Below are positions 18,661-28,150 of a stretch of DNA of 40,579 bases, in pieces. The notes under the pieces were generated by a model, which was not told the DNA's origin, made no database searches, and was given only the letters and a program-made list of their open reading frames with translations. This DNA is from Bacteroidales bacterium. Lineage in GTDB: Bacteria > Bacteroidota > Bacteroidia > Bacteroidales > UBA7960. Position 1 is the stretch's first letter, and every line of letters begins with the position of its first letter. The stretch lies in contig PWJZ01000124.1 in the NCBI GenBank assembly GCA_003559855.1, positions 1 to 40,579 on the forward strand, written 5' to 3'. Made by a program: the position numbers and the translations under genes.

Positions 18661-19290
18661 TTATTTCATCAATTTATTTTCAATTTCTTTAATTGCACTT
18701 TCGGCAAAAACCACCTGCTGTGTGTTTAATATCTCGTATGTGTTAAGCTGAGAAACAAGCGTTACCTCAGAATTGGGAATGTTTCGTGCCGAAAGAACGA
18801 TATTTTTATTGCTTTCGCTCAATACCAGCAACGACTTTTTGCCTTCGAGATTTAATTTTTTCAAAATTTCAATGTAATTTTTTGTTTTTGGAGCCTCAAG
18901 TGAAAAATCTTCAATGATTATCATATTGTTATTTTTCGCTTTTTGCGACAATGCTGATTTTCTTGCAAGCCTTTTCACTTTTTTATTGAGTTTAAAGCTG
19001 TAATCTCTTGGCTTTGGTCCAAATGTTATACCACCTCCCCTGAGGATAGGCGATTTAATATTACCTACACGGGCAAATCCTGTGCCTTTTTGACGACGCA
19101 ATTTACGGGTGCTGCCTTTCACTTCGCTTCTGCCTTTGGTTTTGTGTGTCCCCTGCCTTCTGTTTGCAAGAATATGCTTAACATCCAGGTAGATTGCGTG
19201 CTCATTGGGCTTTATCCCGAAAATCTCATCTTTAAGTTTAACGGTTTTTTCGGTTTTATTTCCATTTATATCGTATACTGCTAGTTCCAT
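18661..19290 (-). CDS. rplD: Large ribosomal subunit protein L4
   Basis: uL4, with an extended loop reaching the exit tunnel; 209 residues. The loop is visible as [53 protein letters not shown] (adjoining parts). Its start overlaps the end of rplC by 10 bases, the only overlap in the operon, suggesting coupled translation. In E. coli L4 represses the S10 operon; no leader homologue was recognised. Confidence 0.98.
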   Translation of the reverse strand: MELAVYDINGNKTEKTVKLKDEIFGIKPNEHAIYLDVKHILANRRQGTHKTKGRSEVKGSTRKLRRQKGTGFARVGNIKSPILRGGGITFGPKPRDYSFKLNKKVKRLARKSALSQKAKNNNMIIIEDFSLEAPKTKNYIEILKKLNLEGKKSLLVLSESNKNIVLSARNIPNSEVTLVSQLNTYEILNTQQVVFAESAIKEIENKLMK

Positions 19291-19910
19291 CTTTCAAGTA
19301 TTAAATATGAACCATTAGGACCGGGTACCGATCCCTTAACAATAACCAGGTTTTTTTCAGGAATAAGCTTCATTATCTGAAGGTTGATCATTTTCACCCT
19401 GTTACCTCCCGTTCTGCCACCCATTCTCATCCCTTTAAATACCCTTGAGGGGTCTGAAGAAGCACCTATAGAGCCGGGTGCCCTGACCCGGTCCTTCTGT
19501 CCGTGAGTTTGGTCGCCAACCCCGTGAAACCCATGCCGCTTTACTACTCCCTGAAAACCCTTACCTTTGGATATCCCCACCACATCAATGTACTCTCCCT
19601 CTATAAATACATCAGCCTTAAGAATGTCACCGAAATTTTTCCTGTGTTCTTTTTCAAACCTTGTGAACTCTGTAAGTATTTTCTTTGGCTGAGTCTTTGC
19701 CTTGGCAAAGTGACCTTTTAAAGGCTTGTTAACCTTGTCTTCCCTTTTGTCGTCAAAAGCCAGTTGAAGGGCCTCATAACCATCCTTTTCCTTTGTTTTT
19801 ATCTGGGTTACAACACACGGACCGGCTTCTATAACAGTACAAGGTATGTTTTTCCCCGACTCATCGAAGAAGCTCGTCATTCCAATTTTTTTTCCAATTA
19901 ATCCCGACAT
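19281..19910 (-). CDS. rplC: Large ribosomal subunit protein L3
   Basis: uL3, an early 50S assembly protein whose loop reaches the peptidyl transferase centre; 209 residues. Motifs: [40 protein letters not shown], and the loop [31 protein letters not shown] (adjoining). It lies 38 bases after rpsJ, and overlaps rplD by 10. Confidence 0.98.
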   Translation of the reverse strand: MSGLIGKKIGMTSFFDESGKNIPCTVIEAGPCVVTQIKTKEKDGYEALQLAFDDKREDKVNKPLKGHFAKAKTQPKKILTEFTRFEKEHRKNFGDILKADVFIEGEYIDVVGISKGKGFQGVVKRHGFHGVGDQTHGQKDRVRAPGSIGASSDPSRVFKGMRMGGRTGGNRVKMINLQIMKLIPEKNLVIVKGSVPGPNGSYLILERWN

Positions 19911-19948
19911 TTTTTATCTTGTATTTTTTAAAAATATTGCAATCAATA

Positions 19949-20254
19949 TTAAACCTTAATTTCAACTTCAACCCCACTGGGTAATTCAAGTTTCATAAGT
20001 GCATCAACGGTTTTGGAAGATGTTGAATAAATATCCAGTAATCTTTTATAGGAACAAAGTTCGAATTGTTCTCTCGATTTTTTGTTTACGAACGTTGATC
20101 TCAAAACCGTAAAAATTTTTTTGTTTGTTGGCAATGGTATTGGCCCGTTGACAACAGCGCCAGTTGGTTTAACGGTTTTAACAATCTTTTCGGCCGACTT
20201 ATCCACAAGATTGTAATCGTAGGATTTTAGTTTAATTCTGATTCTCTGACTCAC
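19949..20254 (-). CDS. rpsJ: Small ribosomal subunit protein S10
   Basis: uS10 of the 30S head, also the NusE transcription antitermination factor; 101 residues. Motifs: [60 protein letters not shown] and the C-terminal [11 protein letters not shown]. It follows fusA directly (37 AT-rich bases); tuf, which often lies here in other phyla, is absent. Confidence 0.98.
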   Translation of the reverse strand: MSQRIRIKLKSYDYNLVDKSAEKIVKTVKPTGAVVNGPIPLPTNKKIFTVLRSTFVNKKSREQFELCSYKRLLDIYSTSSKTVDALMKLELPSGVEVEIKV

Positions 20255-20291
20255 TTTTTTAAATTTAAATTAATATTTTTTAAATATTTAA

Positions 20292-22394
20292 TTATTGTAT
20301 TTTAATTCCATATAATTTATATAACACATCTTCTACAATGTGTTTGGGAGCTTCCTGGTAATGTGAAAACTCCATTGTTGAGGTTGCTCGTCCTGAGGAG
20401 AGTGTACGCAGATCGGTAACATATCCGAACATTTCGCCCAGTGGTACTTTGGCATTAATAACAGACATATTTGCTCTTGCGGAAAACCTTTCAATGTGCC
20501 CTCTTCGTCTGTTGAGGTCGCTTGTTATATCACCCAGGTAAACCTCGGGTGTCACCACTTCCAGCTTCATTACGGGTTCGAGCAATATTGAATTTGTCTT
20601 TTTACTTGCATTTTTAAACCCTATCTGTGCAGCAATTTCAAAAGACAAACTGTCTGAATCGACATTATGATAGGAGCCGTCGATAAGGGTAACTTTCAGG
20701 TTGTTAAGGGGATATCCTGCCAGGATACCGCTTGACATTGCTTGTTTGAATCCTTTTTCTACGGCGGGGATAAACTCTCCGGGGATATTGCCTCCTCTGA
20801 CCTGATTAATGAATTGCAATCCTGTAATTTCTTTGTCGGCAGGTCCCATTTCAAAGAGTATGTCGGCATATTTACCTTTGCCTCCGGTTTGTTTCTTGTA
20901 GAATTCCCGGTGTTTAACACTTGTTTTTATTGCTTCTTTATAGGCTACTTGTGGGGTACCCTGGTTGCACAGAACGTTGGACTCTCTTTTCAGCCTGTCG
21001 AGAAGTATTTCAAGGTGCAGTTCGCCCATGCCGCTAAGAACGGTTTGCCCGGAATCCTCATCTATCTTGATTTTAAAGGTCGGGTCTTCATCAGCAAGTT
21101 TATTGAGCGCCAGGGCAAGCTTGTCAATATCGGCTTGTGTTTTGGGTTCAACGGCAATACTTATCACCGGTTCAGGGAACCTTATAGACTCAAGTAAAAC
21201 GGGATTTTTTTCGTCGGTAAGGGTGTCTCCGGTATTGATATTTTTAAACCCTACTGCTGCTCCGATGTCGCCTGCAAAAATCTGCCCTATGGGATTTTGC
21301 TTATTGGCATGCATTTGCAATATTCTTGAAATACGTTCCTTTTTGCCGGTAGATACGTTTAAAACATGAGAACCTGCTTTCAACTGACCCGAATAGACCC
21401 TGAAAAAAGCCAATTTCCCTACATAAGGGTCGGTGGCAATTTTAAAAGCCAGGGCAGCAAAAGGACCCTTAACCTCGGCTTTGCGTGTTACTGGCTTTTC
21501 CGTTTTGGGATGAATGCCACTTATTGCTTCAACATCAACAGGTGAAGGAAGGAATTTTACAACGACATCAAGTAATAGCTGTATTCCCTTGTTTTTGAAT
21601 GCCGAGCCGCAGATAACCGGTGTGATTCGTCTTTCAAGTGTTGCCTTGCGAATAATACTTGTCATTTCATCTTTTGAAATGGTATTGGGATCTTTGACAA
21701 ATTTTTCGAGCAATTCATCACTTTCTTCGGCACACCCTTCGATAAGGTTCATTCTGTATTCGGAAACAGTTGGTTTCATTTCTTCGGGAATCGGTATTTC
21801 ATTGTATTTCATTCCAAAAGATCCCTCATCCCATTCAAAAGCTTTTTCTTCTATCAGATCAACGACACCTTTAAAATTCTCTTCTTCGCCGATTGGCAAT
21901 TGCAATGGAACGGCATTCATTCCTAACCGTTCTTTTATCTGTGATACTACATGAAAAAAATCGGCGCCTGCTCTATCCATTTTATTTATGAAACTAACGC
22001 GCGGCACCTTGTATTTGTCTGCTTGCCTCCATACTGTTTCAGATTGCGGTTCAACACCACCTACGGCACAAAATAAAGTTATTCCTCCATCGAGTATCCG
22101 CAGCGAACGTTCTACTTCCACAGTAAAATCAACATGCCCGGGAGTGTCAATGATATTGATTTTATATTGTTGACCGTTATATTTCCAGAAAGTTGTGGTT
22201 GCAGCTGATGTTATTGTAATACCTCTTTCCTGTTCCTGTTGCATCCAGTCCATGGTAGCAGCACCATTATGCACTTCACCCATGCGGTAATTAACACCGG
22301 TATAGAACAGTATACGTTCCGTAGTGGTGGTTTTACCGGCATCAATATGTGCCATAATGCCTATGTTTCGCGTATATTTTAAATTTCTCTCCAT
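20292..22394 (-). CDS. fusA: Translation elongation factor G
   Basis: GTPase that drives ribosomal translocation; 700 residues with the start chosen here. G motifs: [19 protein letters not shown] (P loop), [17 protein letters not shown] (G3) and [10 protein letters not shown] (G4). Domains II-V follow, with [18 protein letters not shown] and the C-terminal [19 protein letters not shown]. The frame is open to an ATG six codons upstream (22412), but [16 protein letters not shown] aligns with normal EF-G N-termini, so 22394 is preferred. It lies 45 bases after rpsG. Confidence 0.97.
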   Translation of the reverse strand: MERNLKYTRNIGIMAHIDAGKTTTTERILFYTGVNYRMGEVHNGAATMDWMQQEQERGITITSAATTTFWKYNGQQYKINIIDTPGHVDFTVEVERSLRILDGGITLFCAVGGVEPQSETVWRQADKYKVPRVSFINKMDRAGADFFHVVSQIKERLGMNAVPLQLPIGEEENFKGVVDLIEEKAFEWDEGSFGMKYNEIPIPEEMKPTVSEYRMNLIEGCAEESDELLEKFVKDPNTISKDEMTSIIRKATLERRITPVICGSAFKNKGIQLLLDVVVKFLPSPVDVEAISGIHPKTEKPVTRKAEVKGPFAALAFKIATDPYVGKLAFFRVYSGQLKAGSHVLNVSTGKKERISRILQMHANKQNPIGQIFAGDIGAAVGFKNINTGDTLTDEKNPVLLESIRFPEPVISIAVEPKTQADIDKLALALNKLADEDPTFKIKIDEDSGQTVLSGMGELHLEILLDRLKRESNVLCNQGTPQVAYKEAIKTSVKHREFYKKQTGGKGKYADILFEMGPADKEITGLQFINQVRGGNIPGEFIPAVEKGFKQAMSSGILAGYPLNNLKVTLIDGSYHNVDSDSLSFEIAAQIGFKNASKKTNSILLEPVMKLEVVTPEVYLGDITSDLNRRRGHIERFSARANMSVINAKVPLGEMFGYVTDLRTLSSGRATSTMEFSHYQEAPKHIVEDVLYKLYGIKIQ

Positions 22395-22439
22395 GAACTT
22401 ATGATTCAACAATATATTTAACTTGATCAGCTTTTAACG

Positions 22440-22907
22440 CTAAAATCTAAAATGTGAAAAAGCTTTATTGGCTTCTGCCATTCGGTGCATATCCTCTTTT
22501 CTTTTGAATGCAGCACCTTCTTCTTTGCTTGCAGCAATAATTTCGCCGGCAAGCTTATTTGCCAGGGCTTTTTAATTTCTTTTCCTGGCAAAAGATATCA
22601 TGTTTTTAATACCTATAGAGATCTTTCGTTCAGGCCTTATCTCAGAAGGTATTTGGAAAATGGCGCCGCCTATTCGCCGGCTTCTTACCTCAACCGAGGG
22701 GGTTACGTTGGCAAGTGCTTTTTTCCATACTTCAATCCCTTCTTCTTTGGTCTTTTCAGATACGATGTCTATGGCATCATAAAACATCTTAAATGCAAGA
22801 TTTTTTTTGCCCCTAAGCATAATATTATTGACAAACCTGGTAACCATTACGTCATTATACCTGGGATCAGGAAGTAAAACTCTTTTTTTTGGTTTTGATT
22901 TTCTCAT
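22440..22907 (-). CDS. rpsG: Small ribosomal subunit protein S7, interrupted by an in-frame UAA
   Basis: uS7, the 16S rRNA-binding protein that nucleates the 30S head. Reading from ATG at 22907, the first 111 residues match S7 ([56 protein letters not shown]). Codon 112 is TAA (22572-22574). The same frame then continues as [43 protein letters not shown], exactly the S7 C-terminus, to TAG at 22440-22442. Without the stop it is a normal 155-codon gene. Other S7 proteins have Gly, Glu or a similar residue there, so GAA or GGA to TAA is the simplest change. The stop lies in the loop of a perfect 9-bp inverted repeat. Sequencing error is the main alternative to a true stop or readthrough. Confidence 0.9.
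22558..22592. other. Inverted repeat flanking the in-frame stop of rpsG
   Basis: On the minus strand TTTGCCAGG (22592-22584) and CCTGGCAAA (22566-22558) form a perfect 9-bp stem with a 17-base A-rich loop. The in-frame TAA of rpsG (22574-22572) lies in the loop. Both arms encode conserved S7 residues (FAR and ALAN regions), so the repeat may be a chance result of coding constraint. Confidence 0.6.
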
Positions 22908-22955
22908 TAGTATAAATTATTTTACTTGTTTTCCATAACAGTGTTCGTATCCGGA

Positions 22956-23339
22956 TTATTTTTTTTCATGTTTCGGGCGTTTTGTGCCATATTTTGATCT
23001 TCGTTGTGTTCGTCCTTCCACTCCGCTTGTATCAAGAGCCCCGCGAACAATATGATATCTCACACCAGGCAGGTCTTTGACCCTTCCACCACGCATCAAT
23101 ATTATTGAGTGTTCCTGTAAATTATGACCTTCGCCCGGTATATAAGCATTTACTTCTTTACCATTGGTAAGCCTGACCCTGGCTACCTTACGCATGGCAG
23201 AATTAGGCTTCTTGGGAGTTGTAGTATAAACGCGTATACATACCCCGCGACGCTGCGGACACGAATCTAAAGCAGGCGATTTGCTTTTTCCCGTAACACT
23301 CTTGCGCCCCTTGCGAACCAGTTGTTGTATTGTTGGCAT
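22956..23339 (-). CDS. rpsL: Small ribosomal subunit protein S12
   Basis: uS12 of the decoding centre, 127 residues. Motifs: [48 protein letters not shown] (adjoining), [37 protein letters not shown] (adjoining). The lysines that change in classical streptomycin resistance (TTPKKPNSA and GGRVKDLPG) are the wild-type residues. It is the first gene of the long translation run; a consensus promoter lies about 90-115 bases upstream. Confidence 0.98.
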   Translation of the reverse strand: MPTIQQLVRKGRKSVTGKSKSPALDSCPQRRGVCIRVYTTTPKKPNSAMRKVARVRLTNGKEVNAYIPGEGHNLQEHSIILMRGGRVKDLPGVRYHIVRGALDTSGVEGRTQRRSKYGTKRPKHEKK

Positions 23340-23426
23340 AATTTAATGTTAATTGTTTCAAAATTATATTATTAAAGAACTTGTTATCAACCAATTGAAA
23401 AAAAAACAACGTTTTTTTTGGGAGTG

Positions 23427-23456
23427 CAAAGGTAAAAATATATTTTTTAAAACCAA
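23427..23456 (-). promoter_or_regulatory. Promoter of the rpsL-led translation operon
   Basis: On the minus strand: TTG (23454-23456), a 19-base AT-rich spacer, then TACCTTTG (23427-23434) followed by C. This is a close match to the Bacteroidetes vegetative promoter (TTG/TTTG at -33, TAnnTTTG at -7). The expected start near 23420 gives a leader of about 80 bases before the rpsL ATG. Confidence 0.75.
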
Positions 23457-23698
23457 TAAGGATTTTTAAAAAAAAATCAGGATGGCTGCTAATTTACCCT
23501 CATTAGGATTTTACTTTTTTGACCGGTAAAATCAACCCTGAAAAACAAGGGCACAAAAATAGAAAATTTTTTTGATTTAACAATCAATAATTTATGTTTT
23601 TTTACAGTCTTGTAATCAACATTAAATTTTTTATTAAACCATTAATGATGCTGTTTGGAAGTTTATGTTTTATCAGACGTTGCTTTGTCTTCTTATTA

Positions 23699-23719
23699 TA
23701 ACCGGCAATGTCCGGGTTA
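23699..23719. promoter_or_regulatory. Imperfect palindrome upstream of uvrA
   Basis: TAACCGG, six-base spacer, CCGGGTTA: a 7-bp inverted repeat with one bulged G, about 28 bases before the uvrA -7 box. It could be an operator or just a chance repeat. It does not match any LexA site that I can name. Confidence 0.25.
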
Positions 23720-23746
23720 AGGCAAAAGTGCTCTGTCAAAAAACAC

Positions 23747-23754
23747 TAACTTTG
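23747..23754 (+). promoter_or_regulatory. Candidate -7 box (TAACTTTG) for uvrA
   Basis: TAACTTTG followed by C matches the -7 consensus, 56 to 63 bases before the uvrA ATG. No TTTG is found at the expected -33 distance, so the promoter may be weak or need an activator. Confidence 0.5.
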
Positions 23755-23809
23755 CCCCTGCAATTAAGGCAATATATTCTAATATTTTAATGACGAGGTA
23801 AGGCTGAGT

Positions 23810-26662
23810 ATGCAGAAAACCTTCAGAAATAATATAGACATGTTAGATCCGAAAGATCATATTTTAATCAAGGGTGCGCGCGTGCATAATCTGAAGAATG
23901 TTGATGTAGCTATCGAACGCAACCGATTGGTTGTCATCACAGGGCTTTCGGGATCCGGGAAATCATCACTGGCTTTCGATACCCTTTATTCTGAGGGTCA
24001 GCGACGTTATGTTGAGAGCCTCAGTTCATACGCAAGGCAGTTTTTGGGCAGGATGCACAAACCGGAGGTTGAATACATAAAAGGTATTTCACCGGCTATT
24101 GCCATACAGCAAAAGGTCAATACACGAAATCCCCGTTCAACAGTTGGAACGTCGACCGAGATATATGAATATCTGAAACTTTTGTATGCCAAAACAGGTA
24201 AAACCATTTCTCCTGTTTCAGGAAAAGAGGTCAAAAGACACACTGTTTCACAGGTTGTTGATCTGATTGTTAACCTGGCTCCAAATACCACTGTAATTAT
24301 TTATGCACCACTGGAGGTTGAAAATAGCCGTTCTTTGGAAAAACAGCTTAATATTTTGTTACAACAGGGATTCACCAGGATTCTGCTGAATGAGAAGATT
24401 TATCGTATTGAAGAAATATTGCCGGAAATAAATAAAATTGCTGTCAGCACGAAATCTGCGGTTGTTGTAGACCGTTTTGTTGTTAACGGTGAATCCGGTA
24501 ACGACATGCATACAAGGATTGCCGACAGTGTTCAGACGGCATTTTTTGAAGGTAACGGTCAATGCATGGTATTTACCGGCCATGGTAAAGAAACTAAGAC
24601 AATGCATTTTTCCAACAAATTTGAGCTTGACGGTATGGTTTTTGAAACCCCTACGGTAAATCTGTTTGCTTTCAATAATCCCTATGGTGCCTGTAAAACA
24701 TGCGAAGGTTTTGGTACTATTGTGGGAATTGATGAGGATCTTGTGATTCCCGACAAGAATTTGTCGGTATATGATGAGGCTATAGCATGCTGGAAAGGCG
24801 AAAAGATGGGTAAATGGAAAGAACGGCTTGTCAGAAATGCATATAAGTTTGATTTTCCCATACATAAACCTTACAGGGAGCTTAATCAGGAACAAAAAGA
24901 TTTGCTTTGGACAGGCAACGAATATTTTTACGGGTTGAATGATTTTTTCAGGATGGTTGAAGAAAAAAATTATAAGATACAATATCGTGTAATGCTGTCA
25001 CGGTATCGGGGAAAAACTTTATGTTCGGAATGTAAGGGGACACGTTTACGCAAAGATGCGTCGTACGTGAAGGTAGGGGGGAGGTCAATTACGGATCTGG
25101 TGATGATGCCTGTTGATGAGTTAAAAACCTTTTTTGAGGATATTACTTTTGAGAGCAATGAGTATCAGGTTGCCGGGCGGCTTTTGGAAGAGATCAATAA
25201 CCGGCTTTCTTATCTCAGCGATGTCGGGCTTGGATATCTGACACTTAACAGGATTTCCAATACATTGAGCGGAGGAGAATCGCAGCGTATAAATCTTGCC
25301 ACATCGCTTGGCAGCAATCTTACCGGGTCTTTATATATTCTCGATGAGCCCAGCATAGGCTTGCATCCGCGTGATATACGCAGATTGATAAAAATTTTAA
25401 AAAAGCTTCGAGATCTTGGAAATACTGTTATTGTTGTGGAACATGAGGAGGAGGTCATAAATGAGGCCGGTCAGATTATTGATATAGGACCCAAAGCCGG
25501 CGCTGAAGGAGGTGAGATAATTTTTCAGGGTGCTTTTGAAGAATTATTAAAAAACAAAAATAGTTATACGGCTCGTTACCTTAACAGGGAGCTGAAAATC
25601 GATATACCCCGGCAAAAGCGAAAGTGGAAAGGATATGTCGAGTTAAAGGGTGCCAGGCAAAACAATCTGCAGGGTTTTGATGTTAAAATTCCGCTTAATA
25701 TAATGTTGTCAGTAACGGGTGTCAGCGGTTCCGGCAAAACTTCGCTTATCAGGGATATTCTTTACCCTGCCTTAAAGAAAATTTTGGGCGGTTATGCAGG
25801 CAAAACCGGTAAGTATGATGATATTGCGGGAGATTATGATTCCTTGTCGGATGTTGTTATTGTTGATCAAAATCCTGTCGGCAGGTCATCAAGATCTAAT
25901 CCGGCAACTTACCTTAAGGTTTATGATGAGATAAGAAAGCTTTATTCCAGTCAGCCGCTTGCAAAAACCCGTAATTACAAGCCCGGTGTTTTTTCCTTCA
26001 ACATTGAAGGCGGGCGATGCCCTGACTGTGAAGGGGAGGGCGAGGTCGTAATAGAGATGCAGTTTATGGCAGATATCAGGCTGACATGCGAAGTATGCAA
26101 GGGTAAAAGGTTTAAGGACGAAGTGCTTGATGTTACTTGCAATGGGTTGAATATCAGCGATATTTTAAATCTTACTGTTGATGAGGCTGTTGATTTTTTT
26201 TCTAAACCTTCAAAAGAAAAGCTTTTATCAGGCAGGATCATTGAAAAGATGCGACCCCTTCAGGAAGTAGGCATGGGTTATGTTAAGCTGGGGCAGTCTT
26301 CAAGCACATTCAGCGGCGGAGAAGCCCAGCGTATAAAGCTTGCTTCATTTCTTTCAAAGGGCATAACAAAGGAAAAAACACTTTTCATTTTCGATGAACC
26401 TACCACCGGGTTGCATTTCCACGATATTAAAAAGTTGCTTAACGCTTTTGAAGCATTGCTGGATAAAGGACATTCCATAATAGTTATAGAACACAACCCC
26501 GAAGTTATTAAAAGTACCGACTGGATAATAGACCTGGGACCGGAAGGCGGGCCCAGGGGAGGTTGCTTGGTATTTGAAGGATTGCCGGAAGACATTATCA
26601 ATTGTGAAAGGTCCTACACCGGCAAATATCTGAAAAAACACTTTTTGACAAACCCTTACTAA
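23810..26662 (+). CDS. uvrA: Excinuclease ABC subunit A
   Basis: Damage-sensing ATPase of nucleotide excision repair, acting with UvrB; 950 residues. Two ABC modules: Walker [17 protein letters not shown] and [16 protein letters not shown]; signatures [12 protein letters not shown] and [12 protein letters not shown]; Walker [14 protein letters not shown] and [13 protein letters not shown]. The C-terminal zinc module [10 protein letters not shown]...CEVCKGKRF is complete. In the first zinc module only the second pair (CKTCEGFG) is present; the first CxxC is replaced by FELDGM. An alternative start is the Met at residue 11 ([20 protein letters not shown]), which fits family N-termini slightly better. 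It is transcribed away from rpsL and towards the ankyrin gene. Confidence 0.96.
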   Translation: MQKTFRNNIDMLDPKDHILIKGARVHNLKNVDVAIERNRLVVITGLSGSGKSSLAFDTLYSEGQRRYVESLSSYARQFLGRMHKPEVEYIKGISPAIAIQQKVNTRNPRSTVGTSTEIYEYLKLLYAKTGKTISPVSGKEVKRHTVSQVVDLIVNLAPNTTVIIYAPLEVENSRSLEKQLNILLQQGFTRILLNEKIYRIEEILPEINKIAVSTKSAVVVDRFVVNGESGNDMHTRIADSVQTAFFEGNGQCMVFTGHGKETKTMHFSNKFELDGMVFETPTVNLFAFNNPYGACKTCEGFGTIVGIDEDLVIPDKNLSVYDEAIACWKGEKMGKWKERLVRNAYKFDFPIHKPYRELNQEQKDLLWTGNEYFYGLNDFFRMVEEKNYKIQYRVMLSRYRGKTLCSECKGTRLRKDASYVKVGGRSITDLVMMPVDELKTFFEDITFESNEYQVAGRLLEEINNRLSYLSDVGLGYLTLNRISNTLSGGESQRINLATSLGSNLTGSLYILDEPSIGLHPRDIRRLIKILKKLRDLGNTVIVVEHEEEVINEAGQIIDIGPKAGAEGGEIIFQGAFEELLKNKNSYTARYLNRELKIDIPRQKRKWKGYVELKGARQNNLQGFDVKIPLNIMLSVTGVSGSGKTSLIRDILYPALKKILGGYAGKTGKYDDIAGDYDSLSDVVIVDQNPVGRSSRSNPATYLKVYDEIRKLYSSQPLAKTRNYKPGVFSFNIEGGRCPDCEGEGEVVIEMQFMADIRLTCEVCKGKRFKDEVLDVTCNGLNISDILNLTVDEAVDFFSKPSKEKLLSGRIIEKMRPLQEVGMGYVKLGQSSSTFSGGEAQRIKLASFLSKGITKEKTLFIFDEPTTGLHFHDIKKLLNAFEALLDKGHSIIVIEHNPEVIKSTDWIIDLGPEGGPRGGCLVFEGLPEDIINCERSYTGKYLKKHFLTNPY

Positions 26663-26860
26663 ACAAAATATCAATAATATTATCTGAAAATAAGACAATC
26701 GCCGGTTATTTTCTATTGCTTTCAATTGGTTATATCTATTTGTAAATGAAATAAGATTTTGTTTTTAGACTGGAATTTGTAATTTCGGGTGGAATATCAG
26801 GATCAGGTTTTTTTTTGAGCAGCTGTCTTGCAATAAATGTGTATGCAGGATTATTGCATA

Positions 26861-28051
26861 TTATTCTTTTACATCTTTTGCTTCTCCAATGTCTTCATCA
26901 TCTTCATCATTTTCAGTGTCTTCGGTATCTTTTGCTTCTTCAATATCTTCTGTGTCTTCAGCATCTTCGGCATCTTCAGCATCTTCAGCATCTTCAGCAT
27001 CTTCAGCATCTTCAGCATCTTCAGCATCTTCGGCATCTTCAGCATCTTCGGCATCTTCAGCATCTTCAGCATCTTCAGCATCTTCGGCATCTTCAGCATC
27101 TTCAATTTCCAGGGGATCTCTAATTTCTTCCGGGTCATCGATGTCTTTGTCTTTTAAGTTTGTCTCCTCTTTTTTCAATTCTTCTTGTTTTTCGAGGTCT
27201 TCAATATCTTTTTTATCCATCACTGAACGGAAGTATTTTCTTATTTCCATTTGCGTAACAGAGTAGTGATATGCTGCGGTTCCATGGTTATCTGTGGCAA
27301 GTATATCGGCGCCATTTTCAACCAAAAGTTTGGTAATTTCCATATTTCCTTCAATTACTGCTTTCATGAGAGGAGTTACACCTTCATAATTTGCTGCGTT
27401 GATGTCGGCACCTTCCTGTATCAGCAGTCTGATCATATGTTCCCGTGTTCTGTATGGGTGTACCATAATAGGGGTATTGCCTTCTCTGTCTCGTACATTC
27501 ATATCTGCTCCATAATCTATAAGGAGTCTTACCAGGTGAAAATTTCTCCTGTCTTCAAGCGCACTCATCAGAGGAGTATAGCCGCGATTATCTCTGGCTT
27601 CGATATTGGCTCCTGATTCCAGCAGTGCTCTGGCTGTGCTTAAGTTGCCTGCATTTACGGCAACCATTAGTGCTGTAGCACCATTGTTTGCTTGTATTTC
27701 AAGATCGGCTCCATATTCGATCATGTTTCTCATAATCCTGTTGTTCCTTTGAAAGGCAGCTTCCATAAGCGGTGTAAATCCGATATCGTTTTGAATGTTG
27801 ACAGAAGCACCATGTTCCAATAGTTTCATTGCAATATGGTAGCGGTTTAATTCGGCAGCTCTCATTAGCGGAATATAATTAGGATTGCCGTCACCATCAG
27901 GGTTTTCACCACCGCGAAGTAAACGTGCCGTCCTGTTACGCCTGTCATTTTCCACCGCATAGTATAATGCAGGCTGGGAAATTATTGTGGGAAGAAATAA
28001 TACCGTTAATAAAAATACGATAGTTATTATCCTGATCAACCTGGGAAACAT
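26861..28051 (-). CDS. Exported ankyrin-repeat protein with an Asp/Glu/Ala repeat tail
   Basis: Function unknown. With the start at MFPRLIRIITIVFLLTVLFL (28051) the protein has 396 residues: a signal peptide or membrane anchor (to about residue 25), about seven ankyrin repeats (typical NxxGxTPLMxA cores such as NDIGFTPLMEAAFQ, NNGATALMVAV, NRGYTPLMSAL, YEGVTPLMKAV), a charged linker, and an acidic tail. The tail has 16 tandem Glu-Asp-Ala units (about residues 316-363) and ends in a mixed Asp/Glu/Lys stretch. Ankyrin repeats mediate protein binding. A longer reading from an ATG at 28090 adds 13 residues before the hydrophobic segment and is less likely. It is the last gene of the lysS-led group and is convergent with uvrA. 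Confidence 0.88.
   Translation of the reverse strand: MFPRLIRIITIVFLLTVLFLPTIISQPALYYAVENDRRNRTARLLRGGENPDGDGNPNYIPLMRAAELNRYHIAMKLLEHGASVNIQNDIGFTPLMEAAFQRNNRIMRNMIEYGADLEIQANNGATALMVAVNAGNLSTARALLESGANIEARDNRGYTPLMSALEDRRNFHLVRLLIDYGADMNVRDREGNTPIMVHPYRTREHMIRLLIQEGADINAANYEGVTPLMKAVIEGNMEITKLLVENGADILATDNHGTAAYHYSVTQMEIRKYFRSVMDKKDIEDLEKQEELKKEETNLKDKDIDDPEEIRDPLEIEDAEDAEDAEDAEDAEDAEDAEDAEDAEDAEDAEDAEDAEDAEDAEDAEDTEDIEEAKDTEDTENDEDDEDIGEAKDVKE
26961..27104. repeat. 16 tandem copies of a 9-bp unit (EDA codons)
   Basis: Sixteen uninterrupted copies of GCATCTTCR (R = A in 12, G in 4), all in phase and all coding Glu-Asp-Ala on the minus strand. The only variation is the synonymous third position of the Glu codon (GAA or, read on the minus strand, CGAAGATGC versus TGAAGATGC at the Ala codon). 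Copy number is expected to vary by slippage. Because the unit is a multiple of three, long artefactual frames appear on the plus strand. Confidence 0.95.
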
Positions 28052-28110
28052 TATTATTTGTTTTTTATTAATTATTATATGTAATAACAATATTGCAATT
28101 ATCTTTATTG

Positions 28111-28118
28111 CAAAAATA
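28111..28118 (-). promoter_or_regulatory. Candidate -7 box (TATTTTTG) for the ankyrin gene
   Basis: TATTTTTG followed by C on the minus strand, about 60 bases before the ankyrin start. No -33 element is evident at normal spacing. AT-rich DNA makes chance matches likely. Confidence 0.33.
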
Positions 28119-28150
28119 ATTCCTTTTTAGTAAAAAATGAAATTTTATTA

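Larger units (their letters stand above)
23340..23809. other. Divergent intergenic region between rpsL and uvrA
   Basis: 470 bases without a gene, very AT-rich, with several A and T homopolymer runs. It carries the rpsL promoter (23427-23456), the uvrA -7 box (23747-23754) and an imperfect hairpin TAACCGG/CCGGGTTA at 23699-23719. The stretch from about 23460 to 23690 holds nothing else recognisable. Confidence 0.6.

Noticed and set aside
20255-20291. A tuf gene between fusA and rpsJ
   Set aside because: Only 37 AT-rich bases separate them; tuf must be elsewhere in the genome.
22440-22907. Intron, intein or frameshift in rpsG
   Set aside because: The frame and residue count before and after the stop match S7 with no extra sequence; only one codon is abnormal.
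26663-26860. Terminator between the convergent uvrA and ankyrin genes (AAAATAA at 26687 with TTATTTT at 26706)
   Set aside because: The stem is only A-T pairs, with a 12-base loop; too weak to call. Nothing else was seen in this 198-base space.
26815-27266. Long plus-strand frames opposite the ankyrin gene, rich in Ser/Ala or Leu/His/Gln
   Set aside because: They are by-products of the 9-bp repeat, which keeps every frame open. The minus strand gives a signal peptide and ankyrin repeats.
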